A stretch of DNA of 54,269 nucleotides from Inquilinus limosus (GCF_002195995.1 NZ_NHON01000040.1:1-54269), one strand, 5' to 3'; shown: positions 43,056 through 50,974, counted from the stretch's first letter. Translations and numbers: made by a program. Notes: generated by a model not told the origin, from the sequence alone.

Positions 43056-43979
43056 ATGCTGGCCACTGTGTTCGCCCCGAAGTTCGTGATCGTCTACGCC
43101 TACATCGCCTCGGCGCTATGGGTGCATTTCCGCGGCCAGGTGCGGCACCGCTTCACCCGCCAGCTGACCGACCACTCGACCTTCTTCGCCCCGATCAACT
43201 GCTTCATGTACCTGTTCTCGCGGGTGCCGAGCACGCCCTATCACGACCCGCGCAGCTTCCCGGAGCTGCAGGCGCTGAAGGACAACTGGCACGTGCTGCG
43301 CGAGGAGGCGCTGCGGCTGCAGGAGGAGGGCGACATCAAGGGCTCGGACAAGCTCGACGATGTCGGCTTCAACTCCTTCTTCCGGCGCGGCTGGAAGCGC
43401 TACTACCTGAAGTGGTACGGCGACCCGCTGCCCTCGGCCGCGACGCAGTGCCCGAAATCGGTGGCGCTGGTGCAGACCATCCCCGGCCTGAAGGCGGCGA
43501 TGTTCACCTCGCTGCCGCCGGGCGGCAAGCTGGTGGCGCATCGCGACCCCTATGCCGGCTCGCTGCGCTACCATCTCGGCCTGATCACGCCGAACGACGA
43601 CCGCTGCCGGATCGTCGTCGACGGCAAGTCCTACAGCTGGCGCGACGGCGAGGACGTGGTCTTCGACGAGACCTTCATCCACTACGCCGAGAACTTCTCG
43701 GACGAGAACCGGGTGATCCTGTTCTGCGACGTCGAGCGGCCGATGCGGTTCCGCTGGGCGCTGGCGGTGAACCGTTTCTTCGCCAAGTACCTGATCCAGG
43801 CCGGCGCCACCCGCAACGCCGACGGCGACAAGGTCTCGGGGCTGAACAAGGCGTTCGCCTACATCTACCCGATCCGGACCTACTTCAAGGGTGTGAAGAA
43901 GAAGAACCGGAAGCTGTACTACGCGATCAAATACGTCTTCTTCGGCGGGCTGCTGGCGGCGTTCCTCGCCCTGGCCTGA
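43056..43979 (+). CDS. Aspartyl/asparaginyl beta-hydroxylase-type dioxygenase, LpxO-like
   Basis: The product has 307 residues with GGAGG at 43041-43045 before ATG 43056. A membrane segment is at about 7-23 and a second at the C-terminus (about 290-306). The Fe(II)/2-oxoglutarate centre is His162 and Asp164 (AHRDPYAG), His209 (FIHYAEN) and Arg219 (NRVILFCD). This membrane-anchored layout is that of LpxO, which hydroxylates the C2 of a lipid A acyl chain; peptide hydroxylases lack the anchors. It stands alone, so the lipid A role is inferred from layout only. Confidence 0.84.
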   Translation: MLATVFAPKFVIVYAYIASALWVHFRGQVRHRFTRQLTDHSTFFAPINCFMYLFSRVPSTPYHDPRSFPELQALKDNWHVLREEALRLQEEGDIKGSDKLDDVGFNSFFRRGWKRYYLKWYGDPLPSAATQCPKSVALVQTIPGLKAAMFTSLPPGGKLVAHRDPYAGSLRYHLGLITPNDDRCRIVVDGKSYSWRDGEDVVFDETFIHYAENFSDENRVILFCDVERPMRFRWALAVNRFFAKYLIQAGATRNADGDKVSGLNKAFAYIYPIRTYFKGVKKKNRKLYYAIKYVFFGGLLAAFLALA

Positions 43980-44051
43980 TCGCCTTTCTTCGGACACGCC
44001 GCCGCGCCACCGTATCGGCCGGCCCGTTCCCCGCACGAGGCGTGATCTGCG

Positions 44052-44945
44052 GTGACATCCCTGACGCATGAAGGCGGCCCTGCCGCCTTCGACCGCTTCG
44101 TCGCCATCGACTGGTCCGGTGCGGTCGGCGCCTATGACGGCATCGCCGTGGCCGAGTGCCGGGCCGGCGCCGAGGGACCGGCGCTGCTGCAGCCCCCGGC
44201 CGGCCGGCGCTGGACCCGCACCGCCGTGACCGAGTGGCTCGAGGCGCAGGCGCTGGGCGGCGGCCGGATCCTGGCCGGGATCGACTGCGCCTTCTCGCTG
44301 CCCTTCGCCGTCGCCGCCGGCTACCTGCCGCCGGGCGGCGACGCCCGGGCGCTGTGGGCGCTGGTCGACCGGGTCGCGGCCGGGGCGCCGGACTTCCATG
44401 GCGCCGGCTTCGCCCGCCATGCCGACTACGTTGCCGATTTCTGGCATCGCGGGCCGCGCCCGGCCGGCTGGGTCGAGCCGCACCGCGCCGCCGAGCTGGC
44501 CTGTCGCCGCGACGGGCTGGGCGCGCCGGACAGCCCGTTCAAGCAGTTCGGCCCCAAGACCGTCGGTCCCGGCGCGCTGGCCGGGATGCGGGTGCTGCAC
44601 CATCTGCGCAGCCGGCTCGACGGGCGGCTGGCGGTGTGGCCGTTCGAAACGCCGGCGGCGCAGCCGCTGGTCATGGTCGAGATCTTCCCGCGGCTGTTCT
44701 GGCGCCGCTCCGGCCGCATGCTCAGCGCCAAGGTGCGCGACCGCGCCGGGCTCGACGCCGCGCTGGCCCGGCTCGGCAGCGGCCCGGCCGCGGCGCCGGA
44801 TCCGCTGACCGACCACGCCACCGACGCTCTGGTGGCCGCGGCCGGGTTGCGGGCGCTGGCCGGGGATCCGATGGTCTGGTCGCCGCCGGGGCTGGACCCC
44901 GCCACCGCCCGGACCGAGGGCTGGATCTTCGGGGTACGCGGATGA
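44052..44945 (+). CDS. DUF429-like (RNase H-fold) protein of unknown function
   Basis: The product has 297 residues from a GTG at 44052. Motifs AIDWSGAVG (about residues 18-26), GIDCAFSLPFAV (about 75-86) and VEIFPRLFWRR (about 208-218), then HATDALVAAAGLRALA near the end, fit the DUF429 pattern: acidic residues at the first strand, in the second motif and near the C-terminus, as in RNase H-like folds. No biochemical role is established. Its stop overlaps the next gene by ATGA (44942-44945). Confidence 0.65.
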   Translation: MTSLTHEGGPAAFDRFVAIDWSGAVGAYDGIAVAECRAGAEGPALLQPPAGRRWTRTAVTEWLEAQALGGGRILAGIDCAFSLPFAVAAGYLPPGGDARALWALVDRVAAGAPDFHGAGFARHADYVADFWHRGPRPAGWVEPHRAAELACRRDGLGAPDSPFKQFGPKTVGPGALAGMRVLHHLRSRLDGRLAVWPFETPAAQPLVMVEIFPRLFWRRSGRMLSAKVRDRAGLDAALARLGSGPAAAPDPLTDHATDALVAAAGLRALAGDPMVWSPPGLDPATARTEGWIFGVRG

Positions 44946-45625
44946 AGGCGCTGCGGCTGCTGCTCGCGACCGTCATCGCCCTGATCGGCGGGTTCCTCGG
45001 CCTCGCGGTGCTGTACATCGCCGTCGCCACGGCGCTGGCGCTGCTGCCGCTCGGCGGCCGGGCGCAGCAGGTCGCGGCGGGCGACCCGCCGGCCTATGTC
45101 TGCGCCACCCTGACCCATTCCGACATCGTGCTGCCGGCACGGGACGACCTGGCCGATTGGACGGCGGTGTTCCCGGACGCGGCGCCGGTCGCCTTCGTGC
45201 CGAACCTGCATGTCGCCTTCGGCTGGGGCGACCTGACCTTCTACCGCGAGACGCCGCGCTGGGCCGACCTGCGCTTCCGCACCGCCATGGCGGCGCTGTT
45301 CGGCGGCGGCCCCAGCGCCCTGCACGTCGCCTATGTCATGGACCCGGCCACAGCACCCGGCTGCAAGCGGCTGGCGCTGGACCGGGCAGGGCGGCAGGCG
45401 CTGGTCGACACCATCCGCGGTACGGCGGCGCTGGGCCCGGACGGGCGCGGCGTGCTGGCGGCGCCCGCGGGGACCGGAACTTACGAAGCCTTCTACGCCG
45501 CCCACGGCACCTACCGCCCCTGGCGCACCTGCAATGTCTGGACCGCCGATGCGCTGCGGGCCGCCGGCGCGCCCACCGCGCTGTGGGCGCCGTTCAGCTT
45601 CGGTGTGATGTGGCCGCTGGGGTGA
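44942..45625 (+). CDS. DUF2459/TIGR02117-family membrane-anchored protein
   Basis: The product has 227 residues with an N-terminal membrane helix (about 5-38). Typical family motifs are THSDIVLP, HVAFGWGDLTFYRETPRWADL, ALHVAYV and the C-terminal YRPWRTCNVWTADALRAAGAPTALWAPFSFGVMWPL. TCNVW holds a Cys and HVAFGWGD a His that could form a Cys-His pair, but no activity is known. It is translationally coupled to the DUF429-like gene. The stop immediately abuts the convergent lipoprotein gene. Confidence 0.82.
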   Translation: MKALRLLLATVIALIGGFLGLAVLYIAVATALALLPLGGRAQQVAAGDPPAYVCATLTHSDIVLPARDDLADWTAVFPDAAPVAFVPNLHVAFGWGDLTFYRETPRWADLRFRTAMAALFGGGPSALHVAYVMDPATAPGCKRLALDRAGRQALVDTIRGTAALGPDGRGVLAAPAGTGTYEAFYAAHGTYRPWRTCNVWTADALRAAGAPTALWAPFSFGVMWPLG

Positions 45626-46129
45626 CTATTTCTTCTGCCGGCGCTTCCGCGGCTCCGGCTTCTTCGGGATGAAGCCCTCGGCGTCGCCGTCCACCGTCTT
45701 GTCGGCATAGGAGACGGCGCGGCCCTGATAGGGCCCCTGGGCGGCGGAGATGAACTGCAGCGTGCCGCTCAGCTCATACAGCTTGGCGCAGCGCTCCTCG
45801 CCCTCGCGGAAGCTCAGGCACAGCTCGTCCCTGCCGTCCGGCAGGTACCAGCGGCCGCGGAAGGTGGTGCGCCGGTCGCGGTACCATAGCTGCCCGTCCG
45901 GGGCGAAATACTCGGTCCAGGCGTCGCCGGCCTTGTCGGTGTTGGTGTCGACCGAGAAGGTGCCGTAGACGGTCTTGTCGTTCAGCCGCTCCAGCAGGTC
46001 CATGCGGGGGATCGGCTTGGCGCCATGGGCCAGCAGGTCCTCGGCGGTCGGGGCCGGCGGCAGCGGCTTCGGCGCGCAGCCCGCCAGCATGCCCAGCAGC
46101 ACGATCCCCGCCACGATCCCCAGCCTCAT
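45626..46129 (-). CDS. Hypothetical lipoprotein (DUF995-like)
   Basis: The product has 167 residues from ATG 46129. The lipobox LAGC puts the lipidated Cys at about 18. The mature part contains KTVYGTFSVD, WTEYFAPDGQLWYRDRRTTFRGRWYLPDGRDELCLSF and GEERCAKLYEL, a beta-rich pattern resembling DUF995 (periplasmic, lipocalin-like proteins). The C-terminus is basic (KKPEPRKRRQKK). The role is unknown. No spacer separates it from the convergent DUF2459 gene. crcB is upstream on the same strand. Confidence 0.7.
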   Translation of the reverse strand: MRLGIVAGIVLLGMLAGCAPKPLPPAPTAEDLLAHGAKPIPRMDLLERLNDKTVYGTFSVDTNTDKAGDAWTEYFAPDGQLWYRDRRTTFRGRWYLPDGRDELCLSFREGEERCAKLYELSGTLQFISAAQGPYQGRAVSYADKTVDGDAEGFIPKKPEPRKRRQKK

Positions 46130-46231
46130 CGCCCGATCTCCCAAATCTCTGAGCCGACTCGCTCCCGTCGAGAGACGATAATACTATGTTATGCACGGAT
46201 GGCGGGAAAATCTCTCGCCCTCGGACTCCTT

Positions 46232-46627
46232 TCAGCGCGCCAACGCGTTGGCCGCCCCGGCCGCCAGCACGCCGAGCCAGACCGCGACCAGGCACAATAC
46301 CACCGACAGCACCACATTGGCTCCGGCGCGGGCCCATTCGCCGTCCTGCATCAGCCCCAGCGTTTGCAGGCTGAAGGAGGAGAAGGTGGTGTAACCGCCG
46401 CAGACCCCGACCATGACGAAGGTCCGGACATCGGCGCTGACCAGGAAGCGGCCGTCCGGCCCGGTCAGGCCGCCGAAGATGCCGATGACGAAGGAGCCGA
46501 GGATGTTGATGAACAGCGTGCCCCAGGGGAAGGCCGCGCCGAAGCGCTCGATCGCGAGGGCGGAGCACCAGTACCGCGCCATGCCGCCCAGCGCGCTGCC
46601 GGCCGCGACCCACAGATAAGTCCCCAC
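46232..46627 (-). CDS. crcB: Fluoride ion exporter CrcB/Fluc
   Basis: The product has 131 residues from a GTG at 46627 (GAGAGGGGATC upstream). Four membrane helices are seen, with GSALGGMARYWCS, FPWGTLFINILGSFVIGIFGG and the conserved break GVCGGYTTFSSFSLQTL, whose Phe and Thr/Ser line the fluoride path. It protects against cytoplasmic fluoride as a dual-topology dimer. It is divergent from the RluC-type gene with only 32 bp between starts, which leaves no room for a crcB fluoride riboswitch. Confidence 0.93.
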   Translation of the reverse strand: MGTYLWVAAGSALGGMARYWCSALAIERFGAAFPWGTLFINILGSFVIGIFGGLTGPDGRFLVSADVRTFVMVGVCGGYTTFSSFSLQTLGLMQDGEWARAGANVVLSVVLCLVAVWLGVLAAGAANALAR

Positions 46628-46659
46628 GCGACGATCCCCTCTCGTGCTACACCACCCGC

Positions 46660-47745
46660 ATGAGCCGAACGCCCGCCCCGCCGCCGACCCGAAAAGACCA
46701 TCCTGCGCCGAAGCCCGCGGCCGGCGCCACCCCGCGATCCGGCGACCCAGCGCCGCGCGCTGTGCAAAACGTCGCGGTGTCGCCGGACGACGGCGAGCTG
46801 CGGCTGGACCGCTGGTTCCGCCAGCGCTTCCCGGGCCTGACCCATGGCCGGCTGGAGAAGCTGCTGCGCACCGGCCAGGTCCGGGTCGACGGCAAGCGCG
46901 CCAAGGCGGCGCAGCGGCTGGAGCCGGGCCAGACCGTCCGCATCCCGCCGCTGGACGAGGCGGCGGCGCAGCCGCCGGTGCCGCGCGCGCCGATGCCGCT
47001 GAAGGCGGAGAAGGAGCAAGGGCTGGCGGCGGAGCTGAAGCGCGCCATCCTGCTGATCGATGACGACGTGATCGTGCTGAACAAGCCGTCCGGCCTGGCG
47101 ACGCAGGGCGGCGGCAAGGTCAAGGCGCATGTCGACGGGCTGCTGGACCATCTGCAGTTCGACGCCAAGGAGCGGCCGCGGCTGATCCACCGGCTGGACC
47201 AGGAGACCTCGGGCGTGCTGCTGATCGGGCGCACCGCCAAGGCGACGCGGCGGCTGAGCGAGGCGTTCCGCGAGCGCGCCACGCGCAAGGAATACTGGGC
47301 GGTGACGGCCGGGGTGCCGCACCCGCATCAGGGCCGCATCGACCTGGCCCTGGCGCGGTCGCCGAACAATGTCGGCCGAGTGGTCGAGGATGGTGACGAG
47401 GAGGGCCAGCGCGCGGTCACCGATTATTCGGTGGTCGAGGCCGCGGCCCGGCATGCCGCCTTCGTCGCGCTGTGGCCGGTGACCGGCCGCACCCACCAGC
47501 TGCGCCTGCACATGGCGGCGCTGGACACGCCGATCCTGGGCGACGGCAAGTACGGCGCCGGCAAGGCCGTGATCGCGGGGGCGGAGCTGCCGCGCCAGCT
47601 GCATCTGCATGCCCGCCGGCTGGTGCTGCCGCACCCCACGCGCGGCACCATCGACGTCACCGCGCCGCTGCCGCCGCACATGGCGACGACCTTCCGCTAT
47701 TTCGACTTCGACCCCAAGGCCAAGCCCGAGGGGCCGGAGGATTGA
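46660..47745 (+). CDS. rluC: RluC/RluD-family ribosomal large-subunit pseudouridine synthase
   Basis: The product has 361 residues. An S4 domain is at about 47-97 (RLDRWFRQRFPGLTHGRLEKLLRTGQVRVDGKR). The catalytic Asp180 is in HRLDQETSG, and TGRTHQLRLHMA follows. The N-terminal 40 residues are Pro/Ala/Arg-rich and unlike the E. coli enzyme. It isomerises uridines in 23S rRNA; RluC versus RluD specificity is a guess from the usual alphaproteobacterial crcB-rluC pairing. There is no clear Shine-Dalgarno and little upstream space, so the mRNA may be nearly leaderless. Confidence 0.88.
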   Translation: MSRTPAPPPTRKDHPAPKPAAGATPRSGDPAPRAVQNVAVSPDDGELRLDRWFRQRFPGLTHGRLEKLLRTGQVRVDGKRAKAAQRLEPGQTVRIPPLDEAAAQPPVPRAPMPLKAEKEQGLAAELKRAILLIDDDVIVLNKPSGLATQGGGKVKAHVDGLLDHLQFDAKERPRLIHRLDQETSGVLLIGRTAKATRRLSEAFRERATRKEYWAVTAGVPHPHQGRIDLALARSPNNVGRVVEDGDEEGQRAVTDYSVVEAAARHAAFVALWPVTGRTHQLRLHMAALDTPILGDGKYGAGKAVIAGAELPRQLHLHARRLVLPHPTRGTIDVTAPLPPHMATTFRYFDFDPKAKPEGPED

Positions 47746-47758
47746 CGCGCTGACGGCC

Positions 47759-48319
47759 GTGCCGGCCTCCGCCGCCGAAATCGTCGCCTGGGCGATGGCC
47801 AATCCGGTGAATGCCGCGCTGCTGCAGCGGCTACCGCGCCTCGGCCTGCCGCAGTGCTATCTCACTGCCGGCTGCCTGTTCCAGGCGGTGTGGAACCGGC
47901 GCTCCGGCCAGCCGCCGGAGACGGCGGTGAAGGACTACGACATCTTCTACTTCGACAACCGCGACCTGTCCTGGGAGGCGGAGGATGCGGTGATCCGCGA
48001 GGCTGCGGCCCTGTGCGCGGATCTCGGCGTGGCGGTCGAGGTCAAGAACCAGGCCCGCGTCCATCTCTGGTACCGGCAGCGCTTCGGTGGCGCCTATCCG
48101 CAGCTGCGCTCGGCCACCGACGGCATCGACCGATATCTCGTGCAATGCACCTGCATCGGCATCGAGGCGGCAACGGGCCGGCTCTACGCCCCGAACGGGC
48201 TCGACGACATGGTCGCGGGCGTGCTGCGGCCCAACCCGCTGAACCCCTCCCCCGAGCTGTTCCGCGCCAAGGCGGAGTCGTACCGGGCGCGTTGGCCCTG
48301 GCTGACGATCGCGGAATAG
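47759..48319 (+). CDS. Nucleotidyltransferase-like protein (COG3575 type)
   Basis: The product has 186 residues from a GTG at 47759, 13 bp after rluC. The order YLTAGCLFQAVWNRRSGQPPETAVKDYDIFYFDNRDLSWEAEDAVI (about 42-87) with KDYDIFYFD supplies the two spaced acids of the nucleotidyltransferase fold; NQARVHLWYRQRFG and the C-terminal PNPLNPSPELFRAKAESYRARWPWL are the rest of the family pattern. It is a common uncharacterised family. The start is uncertain because GGAGG at 47736 is 18 bp away. Confidence 0.78.
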   Translation: MPASAAEIVAWAMANPVNAALLQRLPRLGLPQCYLTAGCLFQAVWNRRSGQPPETAVKDYDIFYFDNRDLSWEAEDAVIREAAALCADLGVAVEVKNQARVHLWYRQRFGGAYPQLRSATDGIDRYLVQCTCIGIEAATGRLYAPNGLDDMVAGVLRPNPLNPSPELFRAKAESYRARWPWLTIAE

Positions 48320-48338
48320 ACACGCCGATGGATCGGAA

Positions 48339-48367
48339 GGGAAGGCGGGCGTGACGCCCGCCTTCCC
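48339..48367 (+). terminator. Perfect 14-bp hairpin between convergent genes
   Basis: GGGAAGGCGGGCGT (48339-48352) pairs perfectly with 48354-48367, with 20 bp before it to the upstream stop and 9 bp after it to the downstream one. There is no T-run. It probably serves both convergent transcripts. Confidence 0.6.
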
Positions 48368-48375
48368 GTGCCGGC

Positions 48376-48846
48376 CTACTGGACCGTCTTGACCCGGACG
48401 GTGAAGTGGCGCTTGCCGTACCAGATCGTCACCCGGCTGTAATTCGCCTTGGCCGGATCCTCGACGAAGGGCGGGACTTCCATCGGGGTCAGCGCCTGGG
48501 TCGCGGGGTCGGAGGGCGCCGTCGCCCAGAGCTCAAGGACCTTGGTCCTGCGGCCCGCCGTGCGGTCGCTGTCGACCAGCGTGACCGTCCAGCCGCTGGA
48601 CGGTGCGGTCACGGCGCCGAGCTTGCCTTCGACATGCAGTGACGCGGCCTCGCCCGGCATCGTGTTCAGCCAGGCTTCGAAGTCCCGCGGATTGACCCTC
48701 AGCTTGCCGGCTTCGTTGACCGTGGCGACCGCCGGGGCCGGTGTCTCGGCGGCCTGCGGGGCCGGGGCGGTCGTCTGCGACGAGCCGCATCCGGCCAGGC
48801 CGGTCATGAAGAATCCTGCAAACAGCACTGTATGGATCTTGGCCAT
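48376..48846 (-). CDS. Hypothetical small lipoprotein
   Basis: The product has 156 residues from ATG 48846 with AGGGAGAAGCC-type sequence before it. The lipobox LAGC puts the lipidated Cys at 20 (FMTGLAGCGSS). A Pro/Ala-rich linker is followed by a compact domain (LRVNPRDFEAWLNTMPGEAASLHVEGKLG..WTVTLVDSDRT..YSRVTIWYGKRHFTVRVKTV) that I do not recognise. It stands alone with 179 bp upstream, including TAATAAAGCGG-type AT-rich sequence. Confidence 0.75.
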   Translation of the reverse strand: MAKIHTVLFAGFFMTGLAGCGSSQTTAPAPQAAETPAPAVATVNEAGKLRVNPRDFEAWLNTMPGEAASLHVEGKLGAVTAPSSGWTVTLVDSDRTAGRRTKVLELWATAPSDPATQALTPMEVPPFVEDPAKANYSRVTIWYGKRHFTVRVKTVQ

Positions 48847-49025
48847 TTGGGCTTCTCCCTGGAAATCAACGTTACAATAAAGCGGTTTTATACGGCATTG
48901 GCGCGTAATAAGCGAGCCTGACCGAAGCGGCGGTCTTGTTTTTCTTGGCCGTCGCAAATGGTCGGCGGCCCGGTTTCGGCCGCGATGGATGCCCGCGCAG
49001 CCCTGGAGGGCGGACCGCAGTCCTT

Positions 49026-49541
49026 TCAGGCTGCCGGTCCGGACCAGGGGCCGCCATAGCCCGGCTGCACCTCGGCGTAGCGCTGCGTCCACACCGGCAG
49101 CGGCGCATCGGCCAGCAGGGCCTCGAGCCGGTCGAGATAGGCGTGGGTGCCGGGGACGAAGCCCCCGGCGTCGCGCGGCCGCAGCCCGATATGGCTGAAG
49201 CGCAGCAGCGTGCCGTCGCCATCCTGCTCCAGCTCGTAGCGCACCACGGTCTCGCCGATGATCGACTGGTGCCATTCATGCTCCAGCAGCCGCGGCGGGT
49301 CCCAGGCCAGGATGCGGCCGGCGATGCTGCGGTGCTGCGGCGGCACCGGCGGGCCCTCGGCCACGGTCTCGATCCGGCCGCCCCGGCGCGGGTCGATCGT
49401 GGTGGGGCCCAGCCAGCGGCCGCGCTGCGCCGGGTCGGTCAGCGCCGCCCAGACGGCCTCGATCGGATAGGGCAGGCGGCGCTCGAACCGGATCGTCGCC
49501 GTCTCGCCGTGGCGGATGATGGTGCCGGTGCGGCTGGTCAT
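49026..49541 (-). CDS. SRPBCC/AHSA1-family protein
   Basis: The product has 171 residues. It is a helix-grip START-like domain: ATIRFERRLPYPIEAVWAALTDPAQRGRWLGPTTID (about 14-49), GRILAWDPPRLLEHEWHQ and VRYELEQDGDGTLLRFSHIGL. Proteins of this family bind hydrophobic ligands. It overlaps the ArsR-family gene by ATGA (49538-49541), so the two are translationally coupled. The ArsR-AHSA1 pair is a very common conserved neighbourhood. Confidence 0.9.
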   Translation of the reverse strand: MTSRTGTIIRHGETATIRFERRLPYPIEAVWAALTDPAQRGRWLGPTTIDPRRGGRIETVAEGPPVPPQHRSIAGRILAWDPPRLLEHEWHQSIIGETVVRYELEQDGDGTLLRFSHIGLRPRDAGGFVPGTHAYLDRLEALLADAPLPVWTQRYAEVQPGYGGPWSGPAA

Positions 49542-49867
49542 GTCGGGTCGTCCTGCTTGTGCGGCACGGTGGCGGCCAGGTGCAGCTCCAGCGCATCGAG
49601 ATGGCCGGCCCAGTGCCGGCGGAAGCGCTCCAGCCACGCGTCCATCTCGGCCAGCCGGTCGGGCTTCAGCGCGTAGATCCGCTGCTGCGCCGCCGCTCGG
49701 GCCTCGACCAGCCCGGCCTCGCGCAACACCCGCAGATGGCGCGAGACGGCGGGCTGGGTCAGGGCCGGGAAGGCGGCGACGATCTCGCCCGCCGGCCGCG
49801 CCTGGTCGGCCAGCAGGGCGAGGATCGCCCGGCGGTGCGGCTCCGCCACCACTTCGAACACGTCCAT
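49538..49867 (-). CDS. ArsR-family helix-turn-helix transcriptional regulator
   Basis: The product has 109 residues. MDVFEVVAEPHRRAILALLADQARPAGEIVAAFPALTQPAVSRHLRVLREAGLVEARAAAQQRIYAL is the winged HTH of the SmtB/ArsR family without the usual metal Cys box (no ELCVCDL), so it probably senses something other than arsenite. It is co-transcribed with, and overlaps, the SRPBCC gene. An AT-rich dyad at 49874-49893 directly upstream is the likely autoregulatory site. The gene is followed upstream by the LysE gene on the same strand, 46 bp away. Confidence 0.92.
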   Translation of the reverse strand: MDVFEVVAEPHRRAILALLADQARPAGEIVAAFPALTQPAVSRHLRVLREAGLVEARAAAQQRIYALKPDRLAEMDAWLERFRRHWAGHLDALELHLAATVPHKQDDPT

Positions 49868-49873
49868 GACAAT

Positions 49874-49893
49874 ATATGATCTCAGGATTATAT
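49874..49893 (-). promoter_or_regulatory. AT-rich dyad upstream of the ArsR-family gene
   Basis: ATATGATC (49874-49881) and GATTATAT (49886-49893) form an inverted repeat with 7 of 8 matching positions and a 4-nt centre, starting 6 bp before the ArsR start codon. In a GC-rich genome this AT-rich dyad stands out, and ArsR operators are usually such dyads over the promoter. Confidence 0.5.
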
Positions 49894-49913
49894 AATCGTC
49901 AACGTATATGGCA

Positions 49914-50531
49914 TCACTTGCCGCGCGCCAGAGCCAGGCCGAGTCCGGCGCCGACCAGCAGGCCGCCGGTGATCCGCTGCCGCAGCCGGCCGTGCCGCGC
50001 CAGCAGCGGGCGGGCGCGGGCGGCCAGCAGCGCCCAGCACCCATCCAGCGTCATGGCCAGCAGCAGGAACACCGCCGACAGCAGCGCCACCTGCGGCCCC
50101 GCCGGCCGCGCCGGGTCGACGAACTGCGGGAAGAAGGCGCCGTAGAACAGCAGCGTCTTCGGATTGGTCAGCGACACCAGCACGGCGCGACCATAGATCG
50201 CGCGGGCGGATTTCGGCTGCGCCGCCACCCGGGTCAGGTCGGCCGGCGGCGCCCGCCAATGGGCGATGCCGAGCCAGACCAGGTAGGCGACGCCGACCCA
50301 GCGCAGCGCCTCGAACCAGTGGCCGGCCGTGCCCAGTGCCTCGGCCATGCCGAAAGCGGTGAGGCCGAGCTGCAGCACCATGGCCGAGCTGGTGCCGGCG
50401 ACGGTCAGCAGGCCGGTGCGCGGCCCCCAGGCGACGCTGTTGGCGACGATCAGGGCCACGTTCGGCCCCGGGACCAGGATGATCACGGTCACGGTGGCGA
50501 TGAAGGCGAGAAGCAAATGCGGGTCGATCAT
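49914..50531 (-). CDS. LysE/RhtB-family amino-acid exporter
   Basis: The product has 205 residues from ATG 50531 with GGAGAGCCCCG before it. Six membrane segments are seen; FIATVTVIILVPGPNVALIVANSVAWGPRTGL (about 9-40) is the family signature with the PGPN motif, and LVSLTNPKTLLFYGAFFPQFV (about 117-137) the second conserved block. The family exports basic, neutral or homoserine-type amino acids; substrate is not set by sequence. A promoter, a 31-codon leaderless ORF and an intrinsic terminator lie upstream (50571-50756), so expression is probably controlled by transcription attenuation. Confidence 0.9.
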   Translation of the reverse strand: MIDPHLLLAFIATVTVIILVPGPNVALIVANSVAWGPRTGLLTVAGTSSAMVLQLGLTAFGMAEALGTAGHWFEALRWVGVAYLVWLGIAHWRAPPADLTRVAAQPKSARAIYGRAVLVSLTNPKTLLFYGAFFPQFVDPARPAGPQVALLSAVFLLLAMTLDGCWALLAARARPLLARHGRLRQRITGGLLVGAGLGLALARGK

Positions 50532-50570
50532 CGGGGCTCTCCGAACGGGGGAGGGGCCGGCGAGGATCAA

Positions 50571-50596
50571 AGAAAAACCCCGCCGGATGGGCGGGG
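50571..50596 (-). terminator. Intrinsic terminator upstream of the LysE gene
   Basis: On the minus strand, CCCCGCC-type arms (50590-50596 and 50578-50584, 7 bp) with a 5-nt loop are followed by TTTTTCT (50577-50571). It lies 29 bp after the mini-ORF stop and 40 bp before the LysE start, so readthrough is needed to express LysE from the upstream promoter. Confidence 0.8.
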
Positions 50597-50624
50597 CGTC
50601 GTGCGTCGGGCCGTCAGCCGCCGG

Positions 50625-50720
50625 TCAGGAAGACCGCGGCTTCGCCCCGGGCGCGCATGCGACAGCGACCGCCGGATGACGGCGGGCTTGTTGCAGGCGA
50701 AGGGAGGCGGTGCGACGCAT
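50625..50720 (-). CDS. Leaderless 31-codon leader-type ORF, Arg-rich
   Basis: The ORF runs from ATG 50720 to TGA 50625-50627. The peptide begins MRRTASLRLQQARRHP and ends CAPGAKPRSS; six of 31 residues are Arg. There is no Shine-Dalgarno; the predicted transcription start from the promoter at 50728-50756 falls at or next to the ATG, so the mRNA would be leaderless, as for known alphaproteobacterial leader peptides such as that of trp in Sinorhizobium. The intrinsic terminator and then the LysE gene follow. The coding role is inferred from this layout; homology is unknown. Confidence 0.6.
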   Translation of the reverse strand: MRRTASLRLQQARRHPAVAVACAPGAKPRSS

Positions 50721-50727
50721 GGCGGCA

Positions 50728-50756
50728 AAGTAAGCGCGGCGGGGTGGGGCCGTCAA
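50728..50756 (-). promoter_or_regulatory. Sigma70-like promoter for the leader ORF
   Basis: Read on the minus strand, TTGACG (50756-50751) and TTACTT (50733-50728) are separated by 17 bp. The start point is expected close to 50721, next to the ATG at 50720. Confidence 0.65.
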
Positions 50757-50815
50757 TCCGGCCGGCCGGCGGCAGGGCTCCGAATGCAGGCTTCGGAGAC
50801 GGGAGCGTCCTCCCT

Positions 50816-50912
50816 TTCTGTCATTGCCGGGCCTGACCCGGCAATCCAGGGGCCACCGAGAGTTGCTCTGAAAGCCCCTGGATCCTCGGGTCAAGCCCGA
50901 GGACGACAGAAA
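50816..50912 (+). repeat. Palindromic intergenic repeat, family C copy 1
   Basis: The unit starts with CTGTCATTGCCGGG and ends with GACGACAG. Its hairpins are ATTGCCGGG/CCCGGCAAT (50823-50844 region), a central CCAGGGGC/GCCCCTGG pair, and TCCTCGGG/CCCGAGGA (50883-50903 region). The second copy is at 52469-52546. It fills part of the 218-bp gap between the leader promoter and the VOC gene. Confidence 0.88.
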
Positions 50913-50974
50913 AATAGAACACAGTCCTGAGCTCAATCCGCCTCGGTTGTTGCCACGCAGACCAGCCGTGGCCG

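Noticed and set aside
46628-46659. A fluoride riboswitch before crcB
   Set aside because: Only 32 bp separate crcB from the divergent rluC start, too short for the known motif.
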